Shown here one piece after another: positions 22,611 through 34,202 of a stretch of DNA of 64,000 nt. Under the pieces are notes generated by a model. It did no database searches. It was not told the DNA's origin and saw nothing but the letters and a program-made list of their open reading frames with translations. This DNA is from Fennellomyces sp. T-0311 (Eukaryota; Mucoromycota; Mucoromycetes; Mucorales; Lichtheimiaceae): the NCBI GenBank assembly GCA_025266875.1, contig JALLLT010000001.1:930001-994000 (forward strand), given 5' to 3'. A program made the position numbers and the translations under genes. Numbering within the stretch: position 1 is the stretch's first letter; each line of letters opens with the position of its first letter.

Positions 22611-23891
22611 TTAACAAATAAACGGCTGGAATGTGCCCGATGGCTGCTGCTGCGGTTGCTGTTGTTCTTGCTGTTGTTGTTGCTGCTGCTGCTGCTGCTG
22701 CCGTGGTTGCTGCTGTGATGAATGATTGGCTGGGGTATCAATAGTGGAGGAGGGGGTAGAGGATGGTTCCTGATATTTGGTAGTAGAGGAAGGAAGATTG
22801 ATAGTTGGGGTTGTGATACTGCCCCGGCTGCTGACCGTAGACGTACTAATAATACTGCTATTACTGAGGCCACGTTCCATAACAGGCACGGATGAGGAGG
22901 TATTTGACGAGCTATTCTGATGGCTATGAGTGGCTATGAAGGCCTGCGGATCAGGAATATTGATATGACGCCAGCTGCTTTGCCGTGGCGGGGATTGTGA
23001 TCGAGCACGAAAACGTAGAGATGTGGTGAGTTTCTTTAGTATGGTGCTAGTACTGGATGTGCTGGTACTGGTAGTGCTGGTGATGGACATTGTATCGAAA
23101 TCCAGCCAGGTTTGATGATTAGAAGTGGGAGAGAGTGATTCGGAGGGACTACACGTGGATGACATTGGTATCCCTGAGTTGAGCGGGAGCGCAGGCACGG
23201 GCGGGGGCGGGCTGCTGTCATTCGCGGCGAGTGAGGGTGAGCTACGCAACCGTCGCGGTGACAACGTAGACGAAGATTTGCTGCTACTGCCAACCGATCT
23301 AGTGCTCATAGTAGTCTTGGATGGAGTTGGGACTACCAATCTGCTGGGGTCGGTAACGAAGGGGATAAACGCACTGATCCGCAACAGCTCGACGACCGCC
23401 ACGCATGCCGGTTTAAGTTGTGCAGGGTGGTAAGACTGGTGCTCATGATAGGTATTCAGCAACTGATGCCTCAACTCGTATGGAATATTGACTTCCTGTG
23501 GTGCGTTCGTCAATATAAACCGCTCAATAATATCGTTGAATTTAGCCTTGAGAGTGTCAAAGCGGATGCGCTCCTCATGATTCAGCATGTCTTGTTCAGA
23601 GTCACGGAACTGAAAGGGTCGTCCACTGATGATGACGGGTTTGTCCAGGGTCTCAGGAGTACTGCCAAAGTACAGACGTGCCGATCGCTGGTAGTCTGTC
23701 ACTGCCATGTAGAAGGCTAGATTTTCGGCGCAATATGTTTGCTCTAGGTAGTCTGCGAAATCGTGCAAACTGAATGGACTGGCCGTTTGGTTTTGCAATA
23801 CTTTTTCTAGTGTCATGCCATCGGTTGACGGAAGATCCAGTGGCTGGCGGATCGTCGGTAACTTGCTGGCGGCTCTATCGGAAAGTGGCAT
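22611..23891 (-). CDS. RGS-domain protein
   Basis: Single exon, 426 aa from the ATG at 23891 (MPLSDRAASK). The RGS fold occupies about residues 20-180: DFADYLEQTYCAENLAFYMA is the typical helix with the ENL-F contact, and a loop with REL-like helices follows. The remainder is very Ser/Thr/Pro-rich and ends in a poly-Gln tract (about 22639-22718). RGS proteins accelerate GTP hydrolysis by heterotrimeric G-alpha subunits, damping receptor signalling at the plasma membrane. The long disordered tail is likely a phosphoregulated region. It is transcribed head-to-head with a Rho GTPase 265 bp away. Confidence 0.88.
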   Translation of the reverse strand: MPLSDRAASKLPTIRQPLDLPSTDGMTLEKVLQNQTASPFSLHDFADYLEQTYCAENLAFYMAVTDYQRSARLYFGSTPETLDKPVIISGRPFQFRDSEQDMLNHEERIRFDTLKAKFNDIIERFILTNAPQEVNIPYELRHQLLNTYHEHQSYHPAQLKPACVAVVELLRISAFIPFVTDPSRLVVPTPSKTTMSTRSVGSSSKSSSTLSPRRLRSSPSLAANDSSPPPPVPALPLNSGIPMSSTCSPSESLSPTSNHQTWLDFDTMSITSTTSTSTSSTSTILKKLTTSLRFRARSQSPPRQSSWRHINIPDPQAFIATHSHQNSSSNTSSSVPVMERGLSNSSIISTSTVSSRGSITTPTINLPSSTTKYQEPSSTPSSTIDTPANHSSQQQPRQQQQQQQQQQQEQQQPQQQPSGTFQPFIC

Positions 23892-24156
23892 GCTGATGAT
23901 GCAATGCACGTCATGAACTAGTGTGAAAGACAGCTGTATCAGTTACCACTTAAAACTTCGCGATTTTTTTTTTTGCGAATCCAGCGGATGTATTAAAGGG
24001 TAGCCAATCCAATCTCGGCGCCATAGTTTCTATGGTTGCGGCATCTGAACTTTGTAGTACCCTTCCAAATCTGCACTCAACCTGTCAACAGGTCGGAAAA
24101 CGTTGCTTTCTTTCCGTCGCTTCTTTCTTTTACTTCTCTTTTGTACACTGATACTC
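23892..24156. promoter_or_regulatory. Shared promoter region of the RGS and Rho genes
   Basis: 265 bp between two divergent start codons; both promoters must lie here. The Rho side ends in a C/T-rich stretch directly before its ATG. Confidence 0.5.
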
Positions 24157-24906
24157 ATGCCTCGAATGCTCCGGAAAAAAGTAGTTGTCGTAGGAGACGG
24201 AGCAACTGGAAAGACATCGTTGCTGATCGTCTACCAAAAGGGCAAATTCCCTGAGGTACACTCTGTTACTGCTGCCATCACTCACTTCTTATTGTTCAAG
24301 ATAACTTAACATTACTTTATACAGAACTACTTACCCACTGTATTTGAGAACTACATTACGCGGCTCGACCTGAACAGTGGCAAGTCGGTAGAATTGGCAC
24401 TCTGGGATACGGCGGGTCAAGAGGATTATGACAGACTGCGCCCGCTTTCCTACTTTGAGACAGATGTCGTACTTATCTGCTTTGCGGTGGACAATCGCAT
24501 CTCCTTCCAAAATGTGAAGGACAAGGTATATAAGTTACATACCGCACCAAAAAAGTAGTGATGCTTATGTTACTCTTTTTGAACATAGTGGCTGCCAGAA
24601 GTGAGGCACTACTGCGGCGGAGATGTGCCACGAGTTTTGGTGGGATTGAAGATTGATTTGCGGAAGGAAGGATGCATAACTTACAACCAGGTAAAAATAT
24701 ATCATGCCAGCTAGAGTATATAAGTTGGTAACAATACGGGTGTAACTTACTAGGGCGCCGAGCTGGCAAAAGAAATCAAGGCGAAGTACTGCGAATGTAG
24801 CGCTAAACAGAATCTGTATATTGATAACGTCATCCGCACGGCAGCACAAGTGGCAACCAAGCCTAAAGCTGCTATGATAAGAAGAAAATGGTGCCAAATA
24901 CTCTGA
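24157..24906 (+). CDS. Rho-family small GTPase, four exons
   Basis: Exons 24157..24255, 24325..24525, 24589..24690 and 24754..24906, all in phase 0; 184 aa. Visible motifs: P-loop GDGATGKTS, switch I with [10 protein letters not shown]3 [18 protein letters not shown]4-like VGLKIDL, G5 ECSAK and a C-terminal CaaX box CQIL preceded by basic residues, predicting geranylgeranylation. The switch II sequence is that of the Rho family, which organises actin and polar growth. It is short: the Rho-specific insert helix after G4 is largely missing, and G4 has Leu instead of Asn or Thr. The subfamily (Rho3/Rho4-like) is uncertain. Confidence 0.9.
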
Positions 24907-26867
24907 ACACATATGTATCCTTCAAATTCTTGTCCCTTCATCATATCTTGTCACCATCATACTTCTTCACTCCCTCCTCCAAATTTCGTATTACTTTGTA
25001 CAGAACTCCATATCCTCACATTCTAAGCCTCCCCGAATATCTATTGTCCGTTATATGCCTGCATATATTTATTTTCTTTTCCCTTCCCATTCAGATCAAA
25101 ATTTACGTCTTACGATCACTAATGTTAACCACGTGTGATTCGTATTATGAATACTAACATACCGAGACCCTTTCGGAATACATGACCCAATCTCAGCTTG
25201 CATGTTTCGGAGGCGTCGGTACAATTCCGCAGTTGGCGTTTCAGTAACTTGCTACCTCGTTACATAGCCGATCATTTTGACAGAGCTCCGCTACTCATCT
25301 TGGCATCAGCTGACGCGCGTTCCGATCGTGCAGCACCTCACTTTCTTATTACTCGACAATCGAAATGAGCCCATATTTCCGAGACTGCATAAAAGTTATC
25401 CTGGAATAAAAATTTATTTTGGAAGTGGTGCTGGCCATTGCTACCCGACATTAGAGTAGGCTACACAAGGTTGCGTGTTTAACGTTATGTGGTTTAATCC
25501 ACTGGTATCGTATCTTCTAGACAGCGAAGTTTGCAGTTCCAGCTAAACGATTTTGGTGCCGGGTTTCAAAGTACTAATCTTCGGATTACCCGAATTAAGT
25601 AATTTATATCACACCAAATCATCTTACTTTTTCCGCTGAAAAAATCTTGATTCTTGAGACTTGAAGAGTTTTGGATAGTGTAAGAACCATTAACTTTCTG
25701 GCTGGATACTGAAAACTGTGCAGAAAAACATTTAAAGTTGCAGCTGTCGTATAATCTTGTAAATCAAACCAAAAGATGTAAGCTTGGTTGCGTAACAAAA
25801 AAAAGTTGATTAAGGTTCAATCCAAGATCTGGTACCGATGTGATTCCGATACATGCACCAAGCGATACTTGTTACGGAAATAATTTGTTGCCAAGCAACA
25901 AAACGGTGATACGCACCTATGAAGATAGCTGTCAGGAATAAACACCACTTATAACCGATCATTCACCCATATCTGTGCGCACAGGACCATGATAGCATTC
26001 TCGTGGTTATAGGAGAGTAAGTGGTTAATAAGCAAAGATGTAATAGCGAACCATTGTTACTTACATTTTCCCAAAGAAGAGCCCAATCCAAGCATTGGTG
26101 CTATAGCGCCACTTCTGGTTAAGCCATTATATGCTGCTACTATAAAATCATCCACTGTTCACTATGCTGCAATTCATTTGACCATTCATTTGGAGTACTT
26201 ATATCATTGGGGTTGATGTGAAAATTTTAACTAGGTACATTTGTCGACCATTAGTATGGACGAAGTGGTGCCTTCTCGCACTCTTTAATTACTCGGTTGC
26301 TAGTCAATGCCCTATGATCGTTGTCGCTTTTCATATTGGTACTTTGCCAATACATACATAATCATCATCCATATTTTACTTGTATTGTGTTACTACCACA
26401 AAAGAAAACTGTTGGTGAAGCGTAACTATATTTTTGTTTACCTATTCTTTGCTTGTTTTACTGTTTGTATCACCTGCATCTCTTTTTGCATAACCTTTGT
26501 TACTTATATTTCTGCACCCCTCGTTTCACTTTTTTTCCGCCTCTTCTACCTTCGTTTTTGTTTATACGTACTGCTCGCTGCGTGCATACTTATTGGAATA
26601 TTCCGTTCATTGACCTTTCTCACTTGTATCGAACATAACTAACTTTGTTCGCACTTAACCGCCAATTTCATTTCATTTGGTTGGTATTTTTACTTTCGCC
26701 ATGTAAATAAGTACTCATATTGTCCTCTAGGCGATTTCTTTTTGGGAATAAATACAAGCTACGTTACATTGGTAAGAGAAATACGCTTATAATCATTGTA
26801 TCTGATAAACTTTCTAAGTCAAGTATCATTCCCAGGAAGGTTTCATGTGACACAATTTGAACTTCTA
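24907..26867. other. Intergenic region without a supported gene
   Basis: About 2 kb. A 111-codon hydrophobic frame at 26307-26642 looks like T-rich low-complexity DNA rather than a gene. No transposon ends were recognised. Confidence 0.35.
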
Positions 26868-27735
26868 TTACTGTACAAATCGTTCTCGTGACCTAATGTC
26901 AGGCTTGTACTTCCATATTCTGACCTTGTAAATTCGACAAAGGGCGACGTGGTAAGCAATCTCTTCTGGAGCAGGCAACCCTGTACTCGATAAAGGTGTT
27001 GACTGACTAGTTCCAATGGTTTGATGCGGCGAGAGGTTGGTACTAGATAAATATGGAAAACTCAGTTTGTTATCGTGTGTATGTGGTGGCTCATAAGGCG
27101 ATGATTTGATTTCGCTGGAGTACAAAGGACTTCCGTTGTCAAAATTTCCTTGTTCGTAGTTCTTGTGTCGTTTCCGGCGTCGAAGAAAAAAGAGAATACC
27201 TACGATAAGTCCACCCTAGTAGCAATAGAGAGTATATCAGACGGGGGATATATCGCATTAAAATAATAACGTACACCGGCTGCAATTCCAACAACAATAC
27301 CAGCTATGGCTCTCCGCGAAAGTCCATAAGTACTGTCTGCGCTGTTATCTCGATCGCTCTTTTCATCCGCTGGGAGAGGACCAGGCCCATGATAACCTTC
27401 AATCCATTGATATGTACTTGTATAAAGAATTTGAATACCCGTGTGAGCTTGTCCTTGTTGATCAAATCCAAATAGAACAAACATATAGTTACTATTCTCG
27501 AGAAAGACAACTACTCCCATAGCAACTTTAGCTTCAACAAAAAAATTAGCGCTAGCTGAAATATACCGTACCTGAATGGTCCACTCTAGATCCTGCTCCT
27601 TGGGTGCTACTGAAATTAACGAACCTCCAGGTAACCATTGTAATATCCAAAACACAGCAAAAGTTGTCAACAGCCCTGGAGTTGTTCGCATCAATCTGTG
27701 TTGACCCTTCGTATACTACGATTTTGTTTGTATTA

Positions 27736-28485
27736 CAGTGGAACCCCGCTTTTTGCACAGGCGGTTTTCAGTGAAAAAAGTGCAAAAAGCGGGGTTGTGC
27801 AAAAAGTGAGGTTGTTATATGACGGAAAATATAATACCCATTAGTTTCTTGCAACCAATAGGATATAGTAAGTAGCTAACTGTGCTACAATATAAGCTTG
27901 TGCATCTTGACGGAACTTGTTTATTTGCATACTCTTTTTTCTGTTATCAAACATGCCACCCAAATGCCAACTTAGAAACAAATCAAAGTATAAAGAAGCC
28001 ATAATCTATCGCTGAAATTGTCAGTACTCTCCCCAAGGAAGCTTGCAAGTGAATCTTCTGCAGAAGCAAGCGATGAATCTCATCAGCAGGATACCGTTGT
28101 TTTTTTATTCCAGAGTACACAAATAAAGAAAAAGTCAGTATAATCGATAGTGCACTTAGTGCTTTGAATGAACTAGAATATGGATAACTCAAAGAAGACT
28201 TGCGGAAAGTACGCGATGGCTTTCGTAAGAAGAGTCCGGTGAACTAATTGGTTCTGACCTCTTTCTTCAAAAAATAAAGATCTGTATACTTCTGCCAAGT
28301 GTTCTAGATAAAGTTACTCTGTTCGAATCTTGTTATCAGCAGTCAAATATATGCAAATACAATATAAGCGGAAAATTGCACACCCCAATTTTGGGAGTGC
28401 AAAGTGCAAAAAGCGGGGTGTGCAATTCTCTTATGTGTTGAGCGAGTTTTCACCCAAGCTTGATGCAAAAAGCGGGGTTCTACTG
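27736..28485. mobile_element. Pogo/Tigger-like non-autonomous element
   Basis: 750 bp flanked by TA (27734-27735 and 28486-28487). The ends are CAGTGGAACCCCGCTTTTTGCA and its complement with one mismatch (CAGTAGAACC..), the terminal style of pogo/Tigger members of the Tc1/mariner superfamily. CCCCGCTTTTTGCA is repeated just inside both ends. The interior holds a short frame starting MPPKCQLRNKSKYKEA (27953) that stops after 20 codons, so it does not encode a working transposase. Confidence 0.85.
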
Positions 28486-29080
28486 TAGGTTCTATGAATT
28501 AGTGAGCACATCTGATGTTAAAAACCATCAGTTATTTGATTATTCACATATGGATAATTACTCAGCGCTGCCGCATGAAAAAGTTGTGTAGTGGGGACAT
28601 CACCAGTTTCATTTAGACCTGACCACAGTGCAGATTAGATATCGTACCGGAGGATGTTTGTCATTGGTACAAGCTCTTTGTCATAATACTGATGTGGTCC
28701 CATTTTCAGCAGTACGTAGAATTTGTTGCTCGCCGTCTACATAGGATATGGTATTTCCATCGTTCCCAAGGACAGCAACATGATAAATTCGTAATGGAAA
28801 TATGTTATACAAGTTCACCAAACTCCACTGATTGGACTATAGTGATATAAGTATACATGTATTATCACAGCAAGTTAGACTATGCTTTCCACGCATTATT
28901 CTAAAACACTTACGTTGAAGTCCAATATTCTCATATCTCGCTGGTACTCTTGATGTCGGTAACCGGTTGCTGCGTCACTGATAAGAGATGCCAATAAAAA
29001 TGTGTACAAACCACTGTAAACAGCTACATAATAGTGACATTACCTTACGCCTCCCCATATGTAAATTTTATTATTTACTT

Positions 29081-29199
29081 CACCGTAAAAAATTTTTCTT
29101 GTAAAATGGCAGTTTTCACAGGATTTTACAGGATTTTACAAGACTTTGTATAATTTTATAGTACCGTCGTGCTACGTTACACTAGGATTTTTTACGGTG
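29081..29199 (-). mobile_element. MITE copy 2 (CACC-type ends, CTT duplication)
   Basis: 119 bp with perfect inverted ends CACCGTAAAAAA..TTTTTTACGGTG, flanked by CTT on both sides (29078-29080, 29200-29202). It is near-identical, in opposite orientation, to 13735-13867 but has one fewer internal decamer. It sits inside coding exon 3 of kelch pseudogene B. Confidence 0.9.
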
Positions 29200-29789
29200 C
29201 TTGTATACCAGCACCAGCCACATGTAGTTTTTAAAGTCTGTTCAGAAAATTAAGTGATGGTAGTGTACCTTTACCACTCACACTTGAGTACCGCTGTTCC
29301 CACTCAGTGCGGACCACGAGTTTGTCCGAATATTGTAGGTCATTGTGGGATTCACTAACAATATATCGTCATTTCGACCTACTCCACCACTGATGACGAT
29401 GGTATTATTGCTTGGGATAGTAGCAATGCTGTAAAAGGCATTGGGTTCAGCTTACAGGGTTCCTTGGGCTAAAATTCGAACTCGTGCAGAGCTAACGTTG
29501 CTCACCGCAAAGTCTCCAGAGATATCTAGGTAATAAAAATCGTCCAAGGTCACCATATCTGGCTGCTGTCGTGCCTCGGTAGTTAAATCGACCCCACCAC
29601 CGCAAAATATTTTTCGCTGGAGATAAAAGCGAACTACACCAAACATTTTTTTTTGAATGGTGAGTACATAAGGAGTGCGTCTACTTCTGAAAACCTACTT
29701 CCGTAAGTACGAGGGCTCCCAGTATCCCCCAATCCGAGTCTAAAAATACTAGCTAAAATAATGATGGTACTCCACGATAATCTTCTCAT

Positions 29790-30619
29790 ATTTTTGAAGA
29801 TGTTTATGAACGCAAAGAAAGGTGAGATAAAGTAGGCACGCTATTTTTATGGAATAAAAATAAATGGGGCGCATGCGTTATGCGATACACAGTGTTTCAA
29901 CTAATATGGAAAATTGCACAGCAGAGTAAAACAATCACACTGAGCGTGAAATTATTTTTGAAATCTCTTTATAAGCGGTAAATGGTACGCTGCTCGATCA
30001 GGGATCACGATTATATTTGTCCAATAGAGGTAACAACTACCATTATATCATGCTCGTGACATGGGTCTCCATTACCTTTCTTTCCCATTGGTAACATACG
30101 CTATTTGGAAAAGAAAGTGTTATTTTACGTCGCCTGCGTCGAAAGCTTGCTTCCTCGGCTTATGTATATCATAGTTATGTCAAAAAGAAAGGGATCGACT
30201 GGGACCGATTCCGTATGACTAACACGTAAGGACCATCCGGGAGGGTATATAAAAGAAAATGCGCAACTCTACTCACCAAGAAACTTTACTACTGCTAAAC
30301 ACACGATTTTAATTTGAAACCTGCTGGATGGCATTTTAACCTGCGTTTATCATCACAAACCAGCCATTTTTTACATAGCCACTCTCTCAGCTTTTTAAAA
30401 GTAATCCAAAAACGTAGGTAGTATTACGTTTCAATGTGAAAAAAGCCATAGTCAATAAGTAAATGGTTATTACAATCAATCAAGATGGTTTCACAATAAT
30501 ACAGGAATATTGTCGTAAAATGGAATAGGGGTGAATAAGTTGGGTTTTTGTTAATTGATTTTCTGTTACGCATCCAGCAGCTAATGCTTAAATAAATGAG
30601 TTGGACGTGGGAAACGCCC
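29790..30619. other. Intergenic region between kelch genes B and C
   Basis: About 0.8 kb, AT-rich, containing the promoter of pseudogene B and the 3' flank of gene C. No gene or repeat recognised. Confidence 0.4.
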
Positions 30620-32812
30620 CTAGTTACCACCATCGGGCTTCACCGGCTGCATCGTTAGACGAATGGCGCCATCATGTGCATCAGGCTTGCCACTTTCTAG
30701 TCCAAAGGATCGCCTACCTTCAGAAGATACACGATCACTTGAAGTTGCACTATAGCCAGCCCCCGTAAGTTGCGCATTATTACTTGATGCAGAAGATGTT
30801 CGTTGATGACCAGCTGGAGAAGGTGTGAGCGAATGGTGCTGGAATATTGCTGGCGCTGTCTGATCATCGTATCGTGGAGGGGGCGACGACGGCCCATGGT
30901 CACTGACATCGACAAGGAATTGTGGATGGCCATCTTTTTCTCTTGTATGTGTGTTACTTCGATCATTTCGACGTCTTCGGAGGAAAAAGAAAAAAACGCC
31001 AGCGATAATGGCAACCTTATCAAGTGGTACATTAGAATGATAAATTCGTCACTTTTGTATATTTAAGTAACTTACACCGGCAACGACACCCACGACAATA
31101 CCCGCTATGGTGCCTCCTGATACACCACCTCCGCCACCGCTATCGCCGTGTGGTCCTTGGTCGCCCGAACCGTCATCTTTCCGGCCAGGGCCTACATAGT
31201 TATCGATCCATGTCCACGTATCGGTATCGAGCACCTGGAAATCTGTTCGCTCATGGACATTGCTGTCAATACCAAACAAAATAAACATTTTACTACTGCC
31301 TTCAGGGAAAACAGCTACATAATATGCGTAAGGATATAAGGGTGCATTCTTTCATGTTTTGTAAGATGTATATACCTGAATGTCCAAATCGTGCTCCGGC
31401 ACCAGCACTCGTGCTGAGATTGATGTTTCGCCATGTCATTGAAGTCGTATCCAAGACAGCACAAAAGTCGGGAACGGCTCCCAAAGATATGTCTAGAGTA
31501 AAGAAATAAGCATATACTCGTTCTAAAACAAAATTACTTCCAGGGCTACGTACTGGTATAAGTTCCACCATAAACTACAATCTCATTGGAGTTTGGCTCT
31601 GCGATAAGAACACATACTTTAATAAATGTAAGATTCGAGCTCGTAATACTAGAATTACTTGGTGCTGCTGAATGAAGAACCCTCGGTGTAGGAATATAGT
31701 CTCCCGTTGCGTTTCTTGTCGACCAGAGTGCAGTTCGAATATTGAAGGTGAGGATTTCGGAAAACAAGGCATCTTGGGCCTCATATTGAGTAGTACCGTT
31801 GTCGTCGGTATATTGCCGTTCGATATTACCACCCAAAAAGTAAATGGTTGCTTGGTCATTACCCAGTACGCTTTGCTGATAGAGGCGCGATGGATACATA
31901 TTAGGTAACATAACGGTACTCCATTGGTTTGCCTGTTGTGTAAAGAGCAGTTAGCTCAACAGTGATTCGTTATTTTGCATGAGCGGTACTTGCATTATAA
32001 TCCAGTACTCGCATATTGCGTGGATATTCTTGGCCAACATATCCAGTTGCTGCATCACTGAAAGTAGCCAAAAGGATGATGGTGGAAAAAAGAGATGCGA
32101 TGAGAGGGTTATGGAAAACTCGAAATTTTTGATAACTCATACGTACCTTACACCACCCCAAACGTAAACCATACCGTCTTCGGTTGCAGTCATGGAGTGC
32201 ATATATCTAAATATAACAGATTATCAGTAATACAATAATAGCTGCCATATCTTTGAATTTTTTTTTGTATTATAGCCATATTTTTGAATGAAATTGCTCA
32301 CGTTTGTAAACCTCCACTTCCGCTCACGCTGGTCCATGTCTCCGCTCTTGCATTGTAGGCAATGGTTGGGTAAACGAGCAAATTCCCGTTCTGAGCCCCC
32401 ACGCCACCATTAATGATAATGGTATCGTTACCTGGAATTGACGTCAGGGCAAACATAAAGTTTGCCTCAGCACGTAAAGTGCCATTGACATTCGCTTCTA
32501 CCCAAGCTGAACTCGAGCTGCTCACTGTGAAGCTCTCGGCCACATCCAAATAGATAAAGTCATTTAGACTGTGAGAAGCGTCAACACCAGTTGAAAACGA
32601 CCAAGTGCTACCGCCAAAACAATATATTCGTTGTAAAGCATAGGCACAGCCTAAAAATGATATTACACGTTTGACCAAGATGTTTGATGCCACGATCCGT
32701 CCTACTGCTACTGTATTACTCTACCTCCACCCCACCTCGCTGGTGGTAGTATGGCTGAAGCCAATCGCAAGGCAAAGGATAAAGCAAGAAGAGGCCGAAG
32801 CATACAGCTCAT
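30620..32812 (-). CDS. Kelch-repeat single-pass membrane protein C, nine exons
   Basis: Complement of exons 32725..32812, 32302..32650, 32147..32206, 31994..32057, 31659..31932, 31554..31598, 31376..31492, 31076..31314 and 30620..31015; 543 aa, all in frame. Exon 1 encodes a signal peptide (LLALSFALRLASA). Blades include IYCFGGS, VYVWGGV, IYFLGGN, IVVYGGT and FILFGID. The TM helix (about residues 398-424) is split by the last intron. A Gly-rich linker precedes it, and a cytoplasmic tail of about 120 residues, starting RRRRNDR, ends in RLTMQPVKPDGGN. Intron 4 uses a GC donor (AAT|GCAAGT), the only choice that keeps frame. The tail, far longer than that of A, suggests a signalling or docking role; function unknown. 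Confidence 0.85.
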
Positions 32813-34202
32813 ACACACTCGTTGATCAGAAGAGAAAAAAAAGAGAGTAAAAAAAGGAAACCAGAGTCGAAGATTTTCATATTTGGAATTGGAAACCTCT
32901 CACAATGCTGGACGGGGATCAGGTTTCCAGGCCGAAGCTCGACGAATGGGATTTGAGAATAACTTTTTTGTGTATTCTACCATCCAAGATGGTAAAAAAT
33001 GGCCAATAATATTTCGATGTGAACCTTAATGGCATCTTGTCAGCCATTAATGGCTTTTTTGAGGTGTTCGATTGTTCCCCCAGACATGTGATATAGGCTC
33101 AATGTTGCGTATCTAAAATGGTTGTACATACCCTTCATTCATGTGAGCTGACCATAACGATTAAAGTTCCCACTTACATTATTCCGCCTTACTATTACTT
33201 GGTATATCAATGAAAAAAGTATATCGCGTTGCGAAGAGAGATGAGAAGTTTTCTACCAGATATATCAAATGAAATATTTGACCCATAAAATAAACATAGC
33301 ACCGGTCGTGTTACACTACTGATTTGGTGACACTGCTTATACAGCCTTCTTTGACCTTTTATGGTATCCTGCGCCTCATTAAATGCCTGTGATGGCAGCA
33401 TACGATGCCTATGTAGGGCTTAAATTCCCTTCGAATACGTAATCTAACCAATAAGCGAGTCACTGCCTCTTGTATGCTAAACTCTATCTGAACGCTTGAA
33501 AGTTAACTTTTGATCCGAAAATTGCAGTACGTACAACAAGCGCAACTTATTGTATTTCGTTACCGTAGCATCTTAGCAACATGTCTAGCTTTTGGATTCA
33601 AGCGCGAAATGAACTTAAACAGCGAACAGTCTAAAGTGAATGATTTTGAAATTATAGAACAAAATCTGGGTGACAACCTACAAAACTAATCAACTCGGGG
33701 AGACTAGCAGTATCTATATATATATATCACTTTATACTTAAACATTCATAATCAACCTTTTCAAAAAGAAGGATCTTAAGTTGTAACCATATTTTTTTTC
33801 ACTAAATTCGTTATGTCTAACTTTAAACTTTAACATCGGTCATGAATTGTCCTTTCTAATATATAAACAACGTTATTATCCCTACAGAAGACATAAACTT
33901 AAAGGCGAAAAGCAGTTTTGTAAGGACAGATCTTTCAGGTGCGCGGTGTCAGTAATTTAAAATAGCATAATTTATAATGTCATATTTGCGCATTTCACCT
34001 TAACTTTTGTTGGATATTCATGATCGTGGCTGAGGGGAATACTTATTGCAAGCAAATGTTTTAATCCGCCACAAGGCACTTCCTCATGAAAAAATAGAGG
34101 TATCTAGTTGATTGCGCCACAGAAAACTCGTGTTTAGATATAACTGCTCGACCCCGGGTTACTTCTCTTCCTTTTCATTTTTACTTTCGGTACACACACC
34201 CC
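32813..34202. other. Intergenic region
   Basis: Promoter side of kelch gene C and 5' side of the PY-motif gene. Between them about 1 kb of AT-rich DNA, including a TA run near 33720, shows no supported gene. Confidence 0.4.

Larger units (their letters stand above)
26868..29789 (-). pseudogene. Kelch-repeat membrane protein B, broken by two transposon insertions
   Basis: Same architecture as kelch genes A and C. A signal-peptide exon begins at an ATG at 29789. Blades are recognisable around 29500, 29220-29050, 28700, 27700 and 27450. A TM segment is split by an intron near 27230 and a cytoplasmic tail ends at 26868. Three lesions are visible. A MITE (29081-29199) interrupts exon 3 between GAGIQ and VNNKIYIWGG. 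A pogo-like element (27736-28485) interrupts exon 6 within KPNTNKIVVY. A TAA (28635-28637) replaces a sense codon in exon 5. The frame is otherwise well preserved, so inactivation seems fairly recent. The tail keeps a KPD motif near its end, as in gene C and the remnant. Confidence 0.82.

Noticed and set aside
26307..26642. 111-codon hydrophobic frame as a membrane protein
   Set aside because: T-rich composition alone explains the hydrophobicity; no conserved motif and no promoter-like or splice context.
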